From Flavobacterium tiangeerense (GTDB lineage: Bacteria > Bacteroidota > Bacteroidia > Flavobacteriales > Flavobacteriaceae), in NCBI RefSeq assembly GCF_007830355.1, contig NZ_VLKO01000011.1:1-64000 (forward strand): 64,000 nt of DNA, given 5' to 3'. The position numbers and the translations under genes are program-made. The first letter of the stretch is position 1, and every line of letters starts with the position of its first letter. Shown here piece after piece: positions 55,024 through 63,036 of this stretch. The notes beneath the pieces are model-generated. The model saw nothing but the letters and a program-made list of their open reading frames with translations, was not told the origin of the DNA and did no database searches.

Positions 55024-55440
55024 ATGGGAGAAAACCCAATTCAATCTGAAGCTGAGGCCTGGTTAGGAATTTTATATACTTGTATAAAAGCGGATCATTA
55101 TATATCTGAAGCCGAAAGAAAATCGCTATCAAGAATACTTTATTCTAAAGAAAAATTTAAGAATGTAGATTTCGGACCTTATTATGAAACTGCCATTGCA
55201 TTGTACAAAGAGTTGGGACAGCTTAAATATATAAAAGCATGTTGTTCTTGGATAGAAACCGAAGATAAAGAAACCTTGTTTGCTCTTGCCTTAGACGTCT
55301 TATTGGCTGACGGAACATTAGAAAAAGAGGAAAAAAGTCTTATTGAAATTTTATCCAATCATTTAGGTGTGAGCACCTCTATGTCTAGTAAAATTATAGA
55401 AGTTATGTTTTTAAAAAACAGAGGGAATATTAAAGTGTAG
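55024..55440 (+). CDS. TerB-like (tellurite resistance protein fold) protein
   Basis: 138 residues from the ATG at 55024; a TTG start at 55003 would add seven residues. All-helical, with the TerB pattern repeated twice: C-I-K-A-D-H-Y-I-S-E-A-E-R and L-L-A-D-G-T-L-E-K-E-E-K, where acidic residues in each repeat often bind a metal. TerB-type proteins occur in stress-response systems and as stand-alone proteins of unknown role. It stands between the divergent katG and the convergent OprD-like gene. No other ter genes are in the window. Confidence 0.72.
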   Translation: MGENPIQSEAEAWLGILYTCIKADHYISEAERKSLSRILYSKEKFKNVDFGPYYETAIALYKELGQLKYIKACCSWIETEDKETLFALALDVLLADGTLEKEEKSLIEILSNHLGVSTSMSSKIIEVMFLKNRGNIKV

Positions 55441-55512
55441 TTGTGGTTTAGCGCTAAATAAATGTTTTTTTTTTAGTAATTGAGACTACAGTCTTTACTA
55501 TAAAACAAGGTT

Positions 55513-56943
55513 TTAAAAATTGAAGTTGACTATTAAATTGATGTTACTCATGTTGGTCTTATTGAAAATAAAATTTTTATTGCCGTAAGTTTCAACTTCA
55601 TTAAATTTGTGTACATACAATAATTGAGCGTCAAAACCTTTTAACATTCCTTGAAATTGATAGCGAAAATCTACATTTGTTTGAACATAAGAAGGTAATC
55701 CGTATTTATTTAGGGCAACGTTTTTTACATCTGGTAAATCAAAATATCCTATAGCTAGTTGCGATTTGAATCTCTTTTTAGGATTTGAATATTGTATTTT
55801 GGTCATTAAAGCGTGCACATCCCCAAAACCTTCATTTCGTTCTCTGGCCATAAAGGTGTAAAACGGGTCTCGACCCCATTCTCTGGGCATGAGATACCGA
55901 CCTTTAGCCGTTATTCGGTTGTAGTTTAAAGTAAATTCTATTTTTTTATTTTGCCAACCTAATCTTCCTCCAAAGGTTTGAGAAGTACCATTTTTTTCGA
56001 AATAAGTTTTGCTTTGATCCTCATTTCCGCCAAAATTCAATGCATTTTGATAAATTGATTGAAAGCCAAAAAGCAGTTTAGAATTGGGATTCAAATCGTA
56101 TTTATAATCCATTTGGAACAATGCAGAATTGAATATATCCTCAGCATATTGGTTCCATAAAAGTATCTTTAAATTTTTTATAGATTCATTTTGTAAACCA
56201 ACAATATAAATTCCGCTAGTGTTTAAATTTCCAGCATAATTAGATTTTGTTCCATCGGGATTGATGCCGGAGGGATAAATGCCTATAGATTCTCCCACGT
56301 CAAAATATTTCATGGTGCTTCGTGGTGAAATTCCATATAGGTAGCCCAGATTTATTTTAGTTTTCTTGAGTTCGTTAAAATCAATCCAAATTCCATCCAC
56401 TACGGTTGGGCGCATTCTGCCGTCTTGCAGATTTATAAAGGACGTATTGAGTAATTGTTTTCCAAGAGTTATATTCGAATTTTTGAAATTGTATTTCAAG
56501 TACAATTCTTCTAGTCGGCTTAAATTGTCTTTGCTTGATGGATTTTGAATGTCAAAAAGCGCTACCTCGTATCTGTTTGATAAATTGGTCACAGGATCTT
56601 TTTTAGAAAAATCAGAAGAACCAATATTGAATATGTAATAACCGCTGACACCAAATTGAAAATTATGAAATTTGGCCGTTTCAAATTTCACGCCTCCACC
56701 AAGTGCATTGGCATAATAATCAGATAAGCCACTTTCATTATTAGTACTCATAAAAAAATAGCGGAAGTGACCATTGAAATTCCCGTTTTTGAAAGTATTT
56801 AGAATTGAGGTAGAATAAACTTTTTCGTTATTTCTTTCTTTCCAAACCATTGGCTTTTCTGAAATCTCATGATGTTGTGCAACAGCATTATTGCTACTAC
56901 AAATAATACCGATTAAAAGTATACTATTGAAAAAATATTTCAT
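55513..56943 (-). CDS. OprD-like outer membrane porin
   Basis: About 476 residues from the ATG at 56943 (M-K-Y-F-F-N-S-I-L-L-I-G-I-I), signal peptide cleaved after A-V-A-Q. The remainder alternates hydrophobic and polar residues, as in a transmembrane barrel, and ends in N-F-N-F with a terminal aromatic. K-N-G-N-F-N-G-H-F-R-Y-F, E-L-Y-L-K-Y-N-F and G-R-M-R-P-T-V-V-D-G-I-W match the OprD/DUF-like barrels of Bacteroidota. It should let small anions or nutrients through the outer membrane. It is in the same direction as the YeeE-TlpA-MFS genes and may serve sulfur compound uptake; this is inference. Confidence 0.72.
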   Translation of the reverse strand: MKYFFNSILLIGIICSSNNAVAQHHEISEKPMVWKERNNEKVYSTSILNTFKNGNFNGHFRYFFMSTNNESGLSDYYANALGGGVKFETAKFHNFQFGVSGYYIFNIGSSDFSKKDPVTNLSNRYEVALFDIQNPSSKDNLSRLEELYLKYNFKNSNITLGKQLLNTSFINLQDGRMRPTVVDGIWIDFNELKKTKINLGYLYGISPRSTMKYFDVGESIGIYPSGINPDGTKSNYAGNLNTSGIYIVGLQNESIKNLKILLWNQYAEDIFNSALFQMDYKYDLNPNSKLLFGFQSIYQNALNFGGNEDQSKTYFEKNGTSQTFGGRLGWQNKKIEFTLNYNRITAKGRYLMPREWGRDPFYTFMARERNEGFGDVHALMTKIQYSNPKKRFKSQLAIGYFDLPDVKNVALNKYGLPSYVQTNVDFRYQFQGMLKGFDAQLLYVHKFNEVETYGNKNFIFNKTNMSNINLIVNFNF

Positions 56944-57228
56944 TTGTAAGTAATTAAATTTAGGCAAGATAATATCATTAGATACCAGCAATAGGTCTCC
57001 TAAATTGTGCTGTTTCGATTTCTAACATCCCTTTTTCTGGGTAGGAATATAAAGTGAAAGGAATTTTAACTCATTATCATGAAACCATGCAGTTATTGAG
57101 GAATTAAAAAATAAAACGACTGATAAAAGTCCTCACAAGAAAGCAACAACTGCAAACAGATGTATCATTTTTTTTTAAGAATGTAATATATCAATCTGCA
57201 GTTTCTTTCTTTGGAATCATAAAATATA

Positions 57229-57726
57229 TTAATGAGGCAGTTTATCTCTAAAATAACCATAAACCCATGTTCCAACGATTGCAAAGAATAGGGTTACAAT
57301 CATCACGGTGGCTCCCGTTCCAATTTGTGCAAACAACGGTCCTGGACAAGCTCCGGTTACTGCCCAACCCAATCCAAAGATAAGTCCACCATAAATTTGC
57401 CCTTTATTGAAGGTTTTGTCGTGGAACTCAATTTTTTCTCCATAAATGGTTTTGATATTGAATTTTTTTATCAGGAAAACGGATATTATTCCCACAACAA
57501 CTGCACTTCCAATTACGCCGTACATGTGAAAAGATTGGAAACGAAACATTTCCTGAATGCGATACCAACTGATAATTTCTGCTTTGATGAAAACAATTCC
57601 AAACAATATACCAATAACAAGATATTTTAAATTATGGTACCATTTGTGTTGTAATTGACTTTCGTTAATACAAACCGTGTCCAAGGAACGCGTTTCGAAA
57701 TCTGTATTTTGATCTTTTATATTCAT
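57229..57726 (-). CDS. YeeE/YedE-type membrane protein, DUF6691 half
   Basis: 165 residues with about four membrane helices and the signature G-L-G-W-A-V-T-G-A-C-P-G-P (about 116-128), which carries the conserved cysteine used for sulfur substrate transfer. With the adjacent gene it forms a split thiosulfate/sulfane sulfur transporter of the YeeE/PmpAB type. It starts 10 bp after its partner's stop, so both are translated from one message. Role: import of thiosulfate or reduced sulfur. Confidence 0.88.
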   Translation of the reverse strand: MNIKDQNTDFETRSLDTVCINESQLQHKWYHNLKYLVIGILFGIVFIKAEIISWYRIQEMFRFQSFHMYGVIGSAVVVGIISVFLIKKFNIKTIYGEKIEFHDKTFNKGQIYGGLIFGLGWAVTGACPGPLFAQIGTGATVMIVTLFFAIVGTWVYGYFRDKLPH

Positions 57727-57736
57727 AATTAGTAAT

Positions 57737-58306
57737 TTAAAGTGAAAGAATAAATGGTAAAATAAGGTTTGCCATAATCAATCCGCCAATGAAGAAACAA
57801 CATGTTGCAATCAATGATGGCATTTGTAAATTAGACAAACCAGAAATAGCGTGACCACTGGTGCAACCTCCTGCATAACGAGAACCAAAACCAATGAAAA
57901 AACCACCAACGACCATCATGAAAAATCCTTTGAGTGTAAACAAACTTTCCCACGAGAATAATTGTTCTGGTAACATTCCGTAAATTTCAGTAATGCCGTA
58001 GCCTGCCAATTCGGTTTGTAGATTTCCATCAATGATAATTGGATTAGGATTTGACAAAAAGCTGTAAGCAAGTATACCACCCAATAAAATACCGAAAACA
58101 AAAAACATATTCCAGATTTCTTTTTTCCAATCGTATTTGAAAAATTTGATATTTGCTGGTAAACAAATGGCACAAGTATGACGTAATGAGGCGCTGATAC
58201 CAAATGATTTGTTGCCAATGATTAACAAAGCTGGAACTGTAAGTCCAACTAATGGGCCTGCAATATACCACGGCCAAGGTTCTTTGATCAATTCTAAAAT
58301 TTCCAT
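57737..58306 (-). CDS. YeeE/YedE-type membrane protein, GGCTSGH half
   Basis: 189 residues with about five membrane helices. The signature R-Y-A-G-G-C-T-S-G-H-A-I-S-G lies at about 142-155. A second cysteine pair, H-T-C-A-I-C-L-P, lies near 43. It pairs with the DUF6691 half downstream to make a sulfur-compound channel in which cysteines relay thiosulfate. A Crp-type operator lies 49-64 bp upstream, identical in layout to those of the MBL-rhodanese genes. First gene of this transcript. Confidence 0.9.
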   Translation of the reverse strand: MEILELIKEPWPWYIAGPLVGLTVPALLIIGNKSFGISASLRHTCAICLPANIKFFKYDWKKEIWNMFFVFGILLGGILAYSFLSNPNPIIIDGNLQTELAGYGITEIYGMLPEQLFSWESLFTLKGFFMMVVGGFFIGFGSRYAGGCTSGHAISGLSNLQMPSLIATCCFFIGGLIMANLILPFILSL

Positions 58307-58325
58307 AATTATATTTTTATGGTAA

Positions 58326-58370
58326 CAAAGGTTGTAATTACAAATGAGTAGTTATGTTACTTTTGTCACA
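58326..58370 (-). promoter_or_regulatory. Promoter with Crp-type operator of the YeeE pair
   Basis: TGTTACTTTTGTCACA (58355-58370) is a near-perfect CRP-type palindrome (TGTTA-N6-TCACA). On the minus strand a -7-like box AACCTTTG lies at 58333-58326. The operator centre is again 36.5 nt from the last G of the box. Confidence 0.7.
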
Positions 58371-58401
58371 CAAGGAAAAAAAAGTAAAAATGAAATCGAT
58401 T

Positions 58402-58971
58402 TTATTTTTTTAGTAACTCCTCTAGCTTTACTCGAAAAGAATCACTGTTCCAATTTGCTGTTCCAATTTTGGCTACAATTATATTTCCTTGTTGATCAAT
58501 AAGATAAGTTACTGGAATTGTTGAAGATTCCATTTCTATAGGAGGATTTGTAACCGATTGATAAACAGGAAGTGTCAAATTTTCTTTGACCATAAAAGCA
58601 TTTGCTTTGTCAAAAGAATCTGTTGTCACAAACAAAAAGACCATTTTATCTTGATAATCAACATATAATTTTTGAATACTTGGCATTTCGGCAATACAAG
58701 GCGGACACCAAGTAGCCCAGAAATTAATGAATATTATTTTTCCTTTGTATGTTGATAATGAAACAGTTTTTCCGTCTACGTCTTTTAATTGCCATTGAAA
58801 ACTGGAAAGCTTTTTTTGGTCTTTAACTGCGATAGTTTTAGGTGAAAAAGCAATTAAACGGTTTAAATGCACTTTTACAAAAGTTCCCAGCGGACTAAAT
58901 AAAAGCAGTGCTATCAATACGATAAAAACAATATTTTGAATAGTGGACTTTTTTGAATTTTTTGATTCCAT
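58402..58971 (-). CDS. TlpA-family thioredoxin-like disulfide reductase
   Basis: 189 residues. One N-terminal membrane anchor (about 12-30) holds a periplasmic AhpC/TSA-Redoxin-type domain. The active site is N-F-W-A-T-W-C-P-P-C (about 83-92), with the cis-Pro segment T-I-P-V-T-Y near 152. It reduces or oxidises thiols in the periplasm. Between the MFS gene (60 bp) and the YeeE pair (95 bp, containing their promoter), in the same direction. It may handle thiols or persulfides in the sulfur module. Confidence 0.9.
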   Translation of the reverse strand: MESKNSKKSTIQNIVFIVLIALLLFSPLGTFVKVHLNRLIAFSPKTIAVKDQKKLSSFQWQLKDVDGKTVSLSTYKGKIIFINFWATWCPPCIAEMPSIQKLYVDYQDKMVFLFVTTDSFDKANAFMVKENLTLPVYQSVTNPPIEMESSTIPVTYLIDQQGNIIVAKIGTANWNSDSFRVKLEELLKK

Positions 58972-59031
58972 TTTTTTAATTGTTATCCTCCAAAAAGAGA
59001 TGACATTAGATTAAAATTTGCGGCTTGCTTT

Positions 59032-60246
59032 TTAAAAAGAGTCTTCCGGCATTCTGATTTCAATAATCACCGATGATACAATGGTGATGACACCAATCAG
59101 AATAATAGCATAATTTACACCAAATAAATCAGCTGTTATTCCTGAAATAATGGCGCCTATTGCATACCCTAAATCCCTCCAAAGCCTGAATGTACCAATG
59201 CTTTCAGCTCTTTGATGGGGATTTGTCGCATGAGCAATAGCTGATAAAAAAGTAGGATAAACTAAGGCCGTTCCCAAACCTAAAAACGCTGAAATAGCCG
59301 CCAATTGATAGAATTCTACAGCAAATGGAATAAAAAGTATCGCAATTCCCTGCAGTAGCATTCCCCAAAAAAGCGTCTTTTTTTTCGAATAAACATCAGA
59401 CATTTTTCCGGTTATTAATTGCCCAAAACCCCAAACTGTTGGGTAAATAGCAGTTATAATTCCAATGTTCTGAGAGTCATAATTCAATGAAAGCAATACA
59501 ATTGGTAAAAGCCCCCAAATCATTCCATCATTTAGGTTATTGACTAATCCTGCTTGCGTTATGGCGCTTAATGCTTTATTTTTGAAAGTGGTTTCAAGGA
59601 AAATATTTTCTAATTTTTCAGTTGAATTGGTCGCATTTTCTTGATGTACAAATGCTCGGGTGTCATTCACAAAAAACAAGGTCAATAGAAAACCAATTAT
59701 TGAAATCCCGATACCTAAGTAAAAAGGGTAGGGCGTAATGCCGTATTCTTGTGCAATATAGCCTGACAGAAAAGCAATTAATCCAACAGCAAAATAACCT
59801 GCAAATTCGTTGAGTCCCATCGCAAGTCCTCGATCTTTTTCTCCTACCAAATCAATTTTCATGACTACCGTGCTGCTCCAAGTAAGTCCTTGGCTGATGC
59901 CCAAAAGAATGTTGGCAAAAATTACCCAATTCCAAGTTTCTGCATAAATTAAAATAAAGGGAATAGGTATGGCCAAAAGCCAACCAAATAAAAGCAAATT
60001 TTTTCTGCCAAAGCGATTCGCCAGTTTGCCTGTAAAATAATTGGTAATGGCTTTTGTGATTCCAAATGCAATGATAAAAGATAGAATAGCCGTTTTTGAA
60101 GCAATACCAAATTCAATTTCAGCGAATTTTGGAATAATAGTTCGTTCCATTCCTATCATTCCACCAACAAACGCATTGACAATAACCAAAATGGTAAACT
60201 GTTTCCAATTTTCTTTCAGTCCAAGTTTGGTTTTGTTTGTTTTCAA
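59032..60246 (-). CDS. Major facilitator superfamily transporter
   Basis: 404 residues with 12 predicted membrane helices. The loop 2-3 motif F-T-G-K-L-A-N-R-F-G-R-K (about 72-83) and its repeat G-K-M-S-D-V-Y-S-K-K (about 281-290) are typical MFS signatures. The substrate is unknown. It is encoded within the sulfur cluster upstream of tlpA, so export or import of a sulfur or oxyanion compound is possible but unproven. A small DUF202 gene precedes it by 50 bp. Confidence 0.9.
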   Translation of the reverse strand: MKTNKTKLGLKENWKQFTILVIVNAFVGGMIGMERTIIPKFAEIEFGIASKTAILSFIIAFGITKAITNYFTGKLANRFGRKNLLLFGWLLAIPIPFILIYAETWNWVIFANILLGISQGLTWSSTVVMKIDLVGEKDRGLAMGLNEFAGYFAVGLIAFLSGYIAQEYGITPYPFYLGIGISIIGFLLTLFFVNDTRAFVHQENATNSTEKLENIFLETTFKNKALSAITQAGLVNNLNDGMIWGLLPIVLLSLNYDSQNIGIITAIYPTVWGFGQLITGKMSDVYSKKKTLFWGMLLQGIAILFIPFAVEFYQLAAISAFLGLGTALVYPTFLSAIAHATNPHQRAESIGTFRLWRDLGYAIGAIISGITADLFGVNYAIILIGVITIVSSVIIEIRMPEDSF

Positions 60247-60295
60247 TTGAGGTGGATTTTTTTAGAAAAGAAATTTGGTGCTATAAGAGTCGCAA

Positions 60296-60604
60296 TTATA
60301 ATTTGTAATATTCTAATTGATAGTCACCAATGTGTTTTTTATTTTCTGCAATAGATTTTTTGTGCTTAAAATAGTTCACCGTTCCAAAAACAAAAATGAT
60401 AAAGGAAGTAATAAAAAGTGCTATCTCAATTAGTAAACTATTTTCAATCATCAAGAGATTTCTCAAACTCAAACCTGCGATCAAAAAATACATTGACGTT
60501 CTCAAAAAGGAAAGAAAAGTAGATTGATTAGCCAAAGTAGTTCGTTGCAATGCTAATTTTTCTCTTAAAATTAAGTCTTTGTTTGCTGGTTTTATGTCTT
60601 CCAT
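60296..60604 (-). CDS. DUF202 (YidH-like) small membrane protein
   Basis: 102 residues with R-E-K-L-A-L-Q-R-T-x-L-A-N-Q-x-T-F-L-S-F-L-R-T near residues 15-37, the hallmark of DUF202, followed by two or three membrane helices (about 40-58 and 66-88). Function unknown. In the same direction as the MFS gene, 50 bp before it, so probably cotranscribed. Confidence 0.85.
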   Translation of the reverse strand: MEDIKPANKDLILREKLALQRTTLANQSTFLSFLRTSMYFLIAGLSLRNLLMIENSLLIEIALFITSFIIFVFGTVNYFKHKKSIAENKKHIGDYQLEYYKL

Positions 60605-60735
60605 ATTACTTTTTTCTTATTGATTTTAAAGGTAATTACAACTGTCTTTGATGGATATAAAAGAAAAATTTAATACCATTTTTTTCAATGACTTTCAAAT
60701 TTACCTATTTTAAATCAATTTAAAATTTTAATTTT
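60605..60735. other. AT-rich spacer, no gene seen
   Basis: Short AT-rich stretch upstream of the DUF202 gene that probably contains its promoter. With the relic next to it, it makes up the 320-bp gap before the DUF2892 gene. Confidence 0.4.
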
Positions 60736-60920
60736 TTCTAAGTGATTTTGCAAACATATTAAAATCAAACCTCCCATTAACCACCATATAAAGTGCTATT
60801 TAGAGTTTTGGATGTTATGGCACAAGTACCGGAATCGCAACCGATGCTCAGATATTACAAATAGCTGGCAATTGCTTCGAGAATCATACCAACAACTGTT
60901 ATGATGATTGCTTTTTTCAA
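60736..60920 (-). pseudogene. Relic of a small DUF6132-like membrane protein
   Basis: Translating the minus strand from TTG at 60920 gives L-K-K-A-I-I-I-T-V-V-G-M-I-L-E-A-I-A-S-Y-L, then TAA, then in the same frame Y-L-S-I-G-C-D-S-G-T-C-A-I-T-S-K-T-L-N-S-T-L-Y-G. A one-base shift continues with L-M-G-G-L-I-L. The I-G-C-x-S-G-T-C-x-I-T-S..N-S-T-L-Y-G-A-L-M-G-G pattern is that of the small DUF6132 proteins often found beside rhodanese and DUF2892 genes in this phylum. At least one stop codon and one frameshift break it. Confidence 0.65.
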
Positions 60921-60925
60921 TACTA

Positions 60926-61141
60926 TTAATTTTCCTTGCTGATTTTATTTTCTGATTTCGGAATAGCGCAACCATTTGAACCGCAAAAACTAGTATTTAA
61001 TAGTGCCATTCCGGTAAATAAAATTCCGGGAAGCAGGAACAAATAATTTTTAGTATAAACAGCTTGAATCATCACAATAAGCCCTAAAATCATACGGATA
61101 ACTCTGATGTAATTCCAATTGGTGTACATATTTTTAATCAT
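60926..61141 (-). CDS. DUF2892 (YgaP-type) inner membrane protein
   Basis: 71 residues from the ATG at 61141; a TTG at 61159 would place the start against the hairpin at 61161-61204. Two hydrophobic segments (about 12-28 and 33-50) flank short loops, and N-T-S-F-C-G-S-N-G-C-A-I-P near the end supplies two cysteines. DUF2892 domains are fused to rhodanese in E. coli YgaP; here the rhodanese is the neighbouring gene. Probably a membrane partner in sulfur transfer. Confidence 0.82.
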   Translation of the reverse strand: MIKNMYTNWNYIRVIRMILGLIVMIQAVYTKNYLFLLPGILFTGMALLNTSFCGSNGCAIPKSENKISKEN

Positions 61142-61160
61142 ATCTTGATATTTAAACAAT

Positions 61161-61204
61161 TGTGTAGTTTAAAACAAAAAAACGGTTTTGTTTTAAACTA
61201 CACA
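61161..61204. repeat. Perfect 19-bp inverted repeat between the rhodanese and DUF2892 genes
   Basis: TGTGTAGTTTAAAACAAAA (61161-61179) is the exact reverse complement of 61186-61204, with the six-base loop AAACGG. No T-run follows on the minus strand, so it is a weak terminator at best. It probably forms an intercistronic mRNA hairpin that protects the upstream rhodanese/MBL message or adjusts the expression of DUF2892. Confidence 0.85.
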
Positions 61205-61223
61205 GATGTAAATTTTCTGAAGT

Positions 61224-61541
61224 CTATTTATGAATCATTTCGTTTACATCCTGCCAAGTTCCGCCATTGGTAACGTTTTTGAAACCATTTTGTTCCAAAA
61301 TCATTTTGGCTTGACCACTGCGATTACCGCTTCGGCAGAAAACAATTATATGTTCTTTTCCTTTGAATTTTTCTAGTTGGCTTGCCACTTTATCCAAAGG
61401 AATATTGGCAGAGCCTTTTACGTTACCTTCAGCAAATTCTGTTGCTGTGCGAACATCTACAAGAAACGCACCTTCTTTTATTATTTTTTCCATTTGTGTG
61501 GTGTCTTTTTTTGAAAACATGTTTTTAAAAATTCCGAACAT
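61224..61541 (-). CDS. Single-domain rhodanese, module 2
   Basis: 105 residues, one rhodanese domain with active loop F-C-R-S-G-N-R-S-G (cysteine near residue 69), preceded by L-V-D-V-R-T-A-T-E-F. The N-terminal M-F-G-I-F-K-N-M-F-S may form a short hydrophobic helix. Cytosolic sulfur carrier. It starts 11 bp after the stop of the MBL-rhodanese gene, so they share a transcript, and is followed by the DUF2892 gene. Confidence 0.93.
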   Translation of the reverse strand: MFGIFKNMFSKKDTTQMEKIIKEGAFLVDVRTATEFAEGNVKGSANIPLDKVASQLEKFKGKEHIIVFCRSGNRSGQAKMILEQNGFKNVTNGGTWQDVNEMIHK

Positions 61542-61552
61542 AATTGTGGTTT

Positions 61553-62953
61553 TTAGTATTTAACATCGTTGTTTTGGTTCACCCATTCATTCATTCCAGG
61601 ACTATAATTAAGTACATTTTTATAACCATTTTTTGCCAATAAAGAATAGGCAATTGCCGCTCTATCTCCTCCTTGACAATGGATTAATACTTTTTTATCT
61701 TTATTTATTTTGTCTAGATTATTTACTAAAGTACCTACAAATACATTATCAGCTCCTTTTATATGACCTGCATTATATTCTGCAACACCACGAAGATCAA
61801 CTACCTGAACATCTTTTTCTTGTTGAAAAGCTTTAAATTCTTCAATGGTAATTTGGTTTACTTTTTCTAAAGAACCGCCATTTTCTTCCCATATTTTTGT
61901 AGAAGGAACGTAACCTAGAATATTGTCTAGTCCTATTCTCATTAGTTTTCTGGTCAAATCATCCAATTGTGACTCATCCGCAAGCAAGATAAAAGGTTCT
62001 TCATACGTAAGGAACCATCCTGCCCAAGTAGCAAAGGAATTGTTCCCCTGAATGTTGATGCTTCCTGGAATAAATCCTTTAGAAAATTCCAATTTATCTC
62101 TGGCATCAATTAATTTAGTTCCATTGGCTAAAGCCGCTGTTAATTCATTGTAATCCAATTGTTTTAATTTTGGAACAGTTGTAAGCAACGGACGATCTAC
62201 TTTATTAAGTTTTTTCATCATTGCAAAATACTTAGGTGGTTCTGGTTGGTCTTCCAATAAATATTTTACAAATCCAGCTTCATCATTTTTATGCTGAAAA
62301 GCCCAGTTTCTTACTTTTTCATAACCTACCGTTGTACTTGGTACAGCTCCTAATGCTTTTCCGCATGCAGAACCCGCTCCGTGGCCTGGCCAAACTTGAA
62401 TGTATTCAGGTAATGCGTCAAACTTTTTGATGGATTGATACATTTGTTTTGCACCTGCATCTTGAGTTCCTTTTATTCCTGCTGCTTTTTCAAGTAAATC
62501 AGGTCGTCCTACATCTCCCACAAACACAAAATCACTGGTGAACAACATGACCGGCTCTTCGCTAGCAGGCACATCTGTCAACAAAAAACTGATGCTTTCT
62601 GGAGTATGTCCAGGTGTGTGAACTACTTCTATTTTTAAATTCCCTACTTTTAGAACATCACCATCCTTTATATCAACATGCGGGAATTCATATTTCCAGT
62701 CAGGACCACCTTCTGCTGAAAGGTACATTTCTGCTCCTGTTAAAGCGGCTAATTCTCTAGAACCTGCAAGGAAATCAGCATGAATGTGTGTTTCTAAAAT
62801 ATGAGTAATTTTCATATTGTTTTGTTTGGCAATTTCAAGATAGGTATCAACATCCCTTTTAGGATCGATAACTGCTGCTACTCCTGCTTTTTGACAGCCA
62901 ATAAAATAACTTGCTTGAGCAAGACTTTTGTCATAAATGTGTTGAAAATACAT
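61553..62953 (-). CDS. MBL-fold (persulfide dioxygenase-like) protein with two rhodanese domains, module 2
   Basis: 466 residues, paralogue of 47173-48591. MBL domain: T-H-I-H-A-D-F-L-A-G-S-R (about 55-66), H-T-P-G-H-T-P-E-S (about 111) and F-V-G-D-V-G-R-P-D. The first rhodanese domain (about 265-350) has lost its catalytic cysteine: the loop reads L-L-A-D-E-S-Q-L. The second (about 370-460) has H-C-Q-G-G-D-R-A with the cysteine. So one domain is structural and one is catalytic. A Crp-type site and -7 box lie upstream. It is cotranscribed with rhodanese and DUF2892. Confidence 0.91.
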   Translation of the reverse strand: MYFQHIYDKSLAQASYFIGCQKAGVAAVIDPKRDVDTYLEIAKQNNMKITHILETHIHADFLAGSRELAALTGAEMYLSAEGGPDWKYEFPHVDIKDGDVLKVGNLKIEVVHTPGHTPESISFLLTDVPASEEPVMLFTSDFVFVGDVGRPDLLEKAAGIKGTQDAGAKQMYQSIKKFDALPEYIQVWPGHGAGSACGKALGAVPSTTVGYEKVRNWAFQHKNDEAGFVKYLLEDQPEPPKYFAMMKKLNKVDRPLLTTVPKLKQLDYNELTAALANGTKLIDARDKLEFSKGFIPGSINIQGNNSFATWAGWFLTYEEPFILLADESQLDDLTRKLMRIGLDNILGYVPSTKIWEENGGSLEKVNQITIEEFKAFQQEKDVQVVDLRGVAEYNAGHIKGADNVFVGTLVNNLDKINKDKKVLIHCQGGDRAAIAYSLLAKNGYKNVLNYSPGMNEWVNQNNDVKY

Positions 62954-62985
62954 ATTTCTATTTTTTAAGTTTCTAATTTATAGGA

Positions 62986-63030
62986 CAAAATTAATGTATG
63001 AATTATTGAAATTTAGTGACTTATGTTACA
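62986..63030 (-). promoter_or_regulatory. Promoter with Crp-type operator of MBL-rhodanese gene 2
   Basis: On the minus strand TGTAACATAAGTCACT (63030-63015) is a CRP-type palindrome, and TAATTTTG (62993-62986) is a perfect -7 box. The operator centre is 36.5 nt from the last G of the box, as at the other two sites. Confidence 0.72.
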
Positions 63031-63036
63031 TAGCCT

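Noticed and set aside
55003..55440. TerB-like protein as part of a tellurite resistance or defence (ter) island
   Set aside because: No TerC, TerD, TerY or related genes are present; a lone TerB fold is not evidence of such a system.
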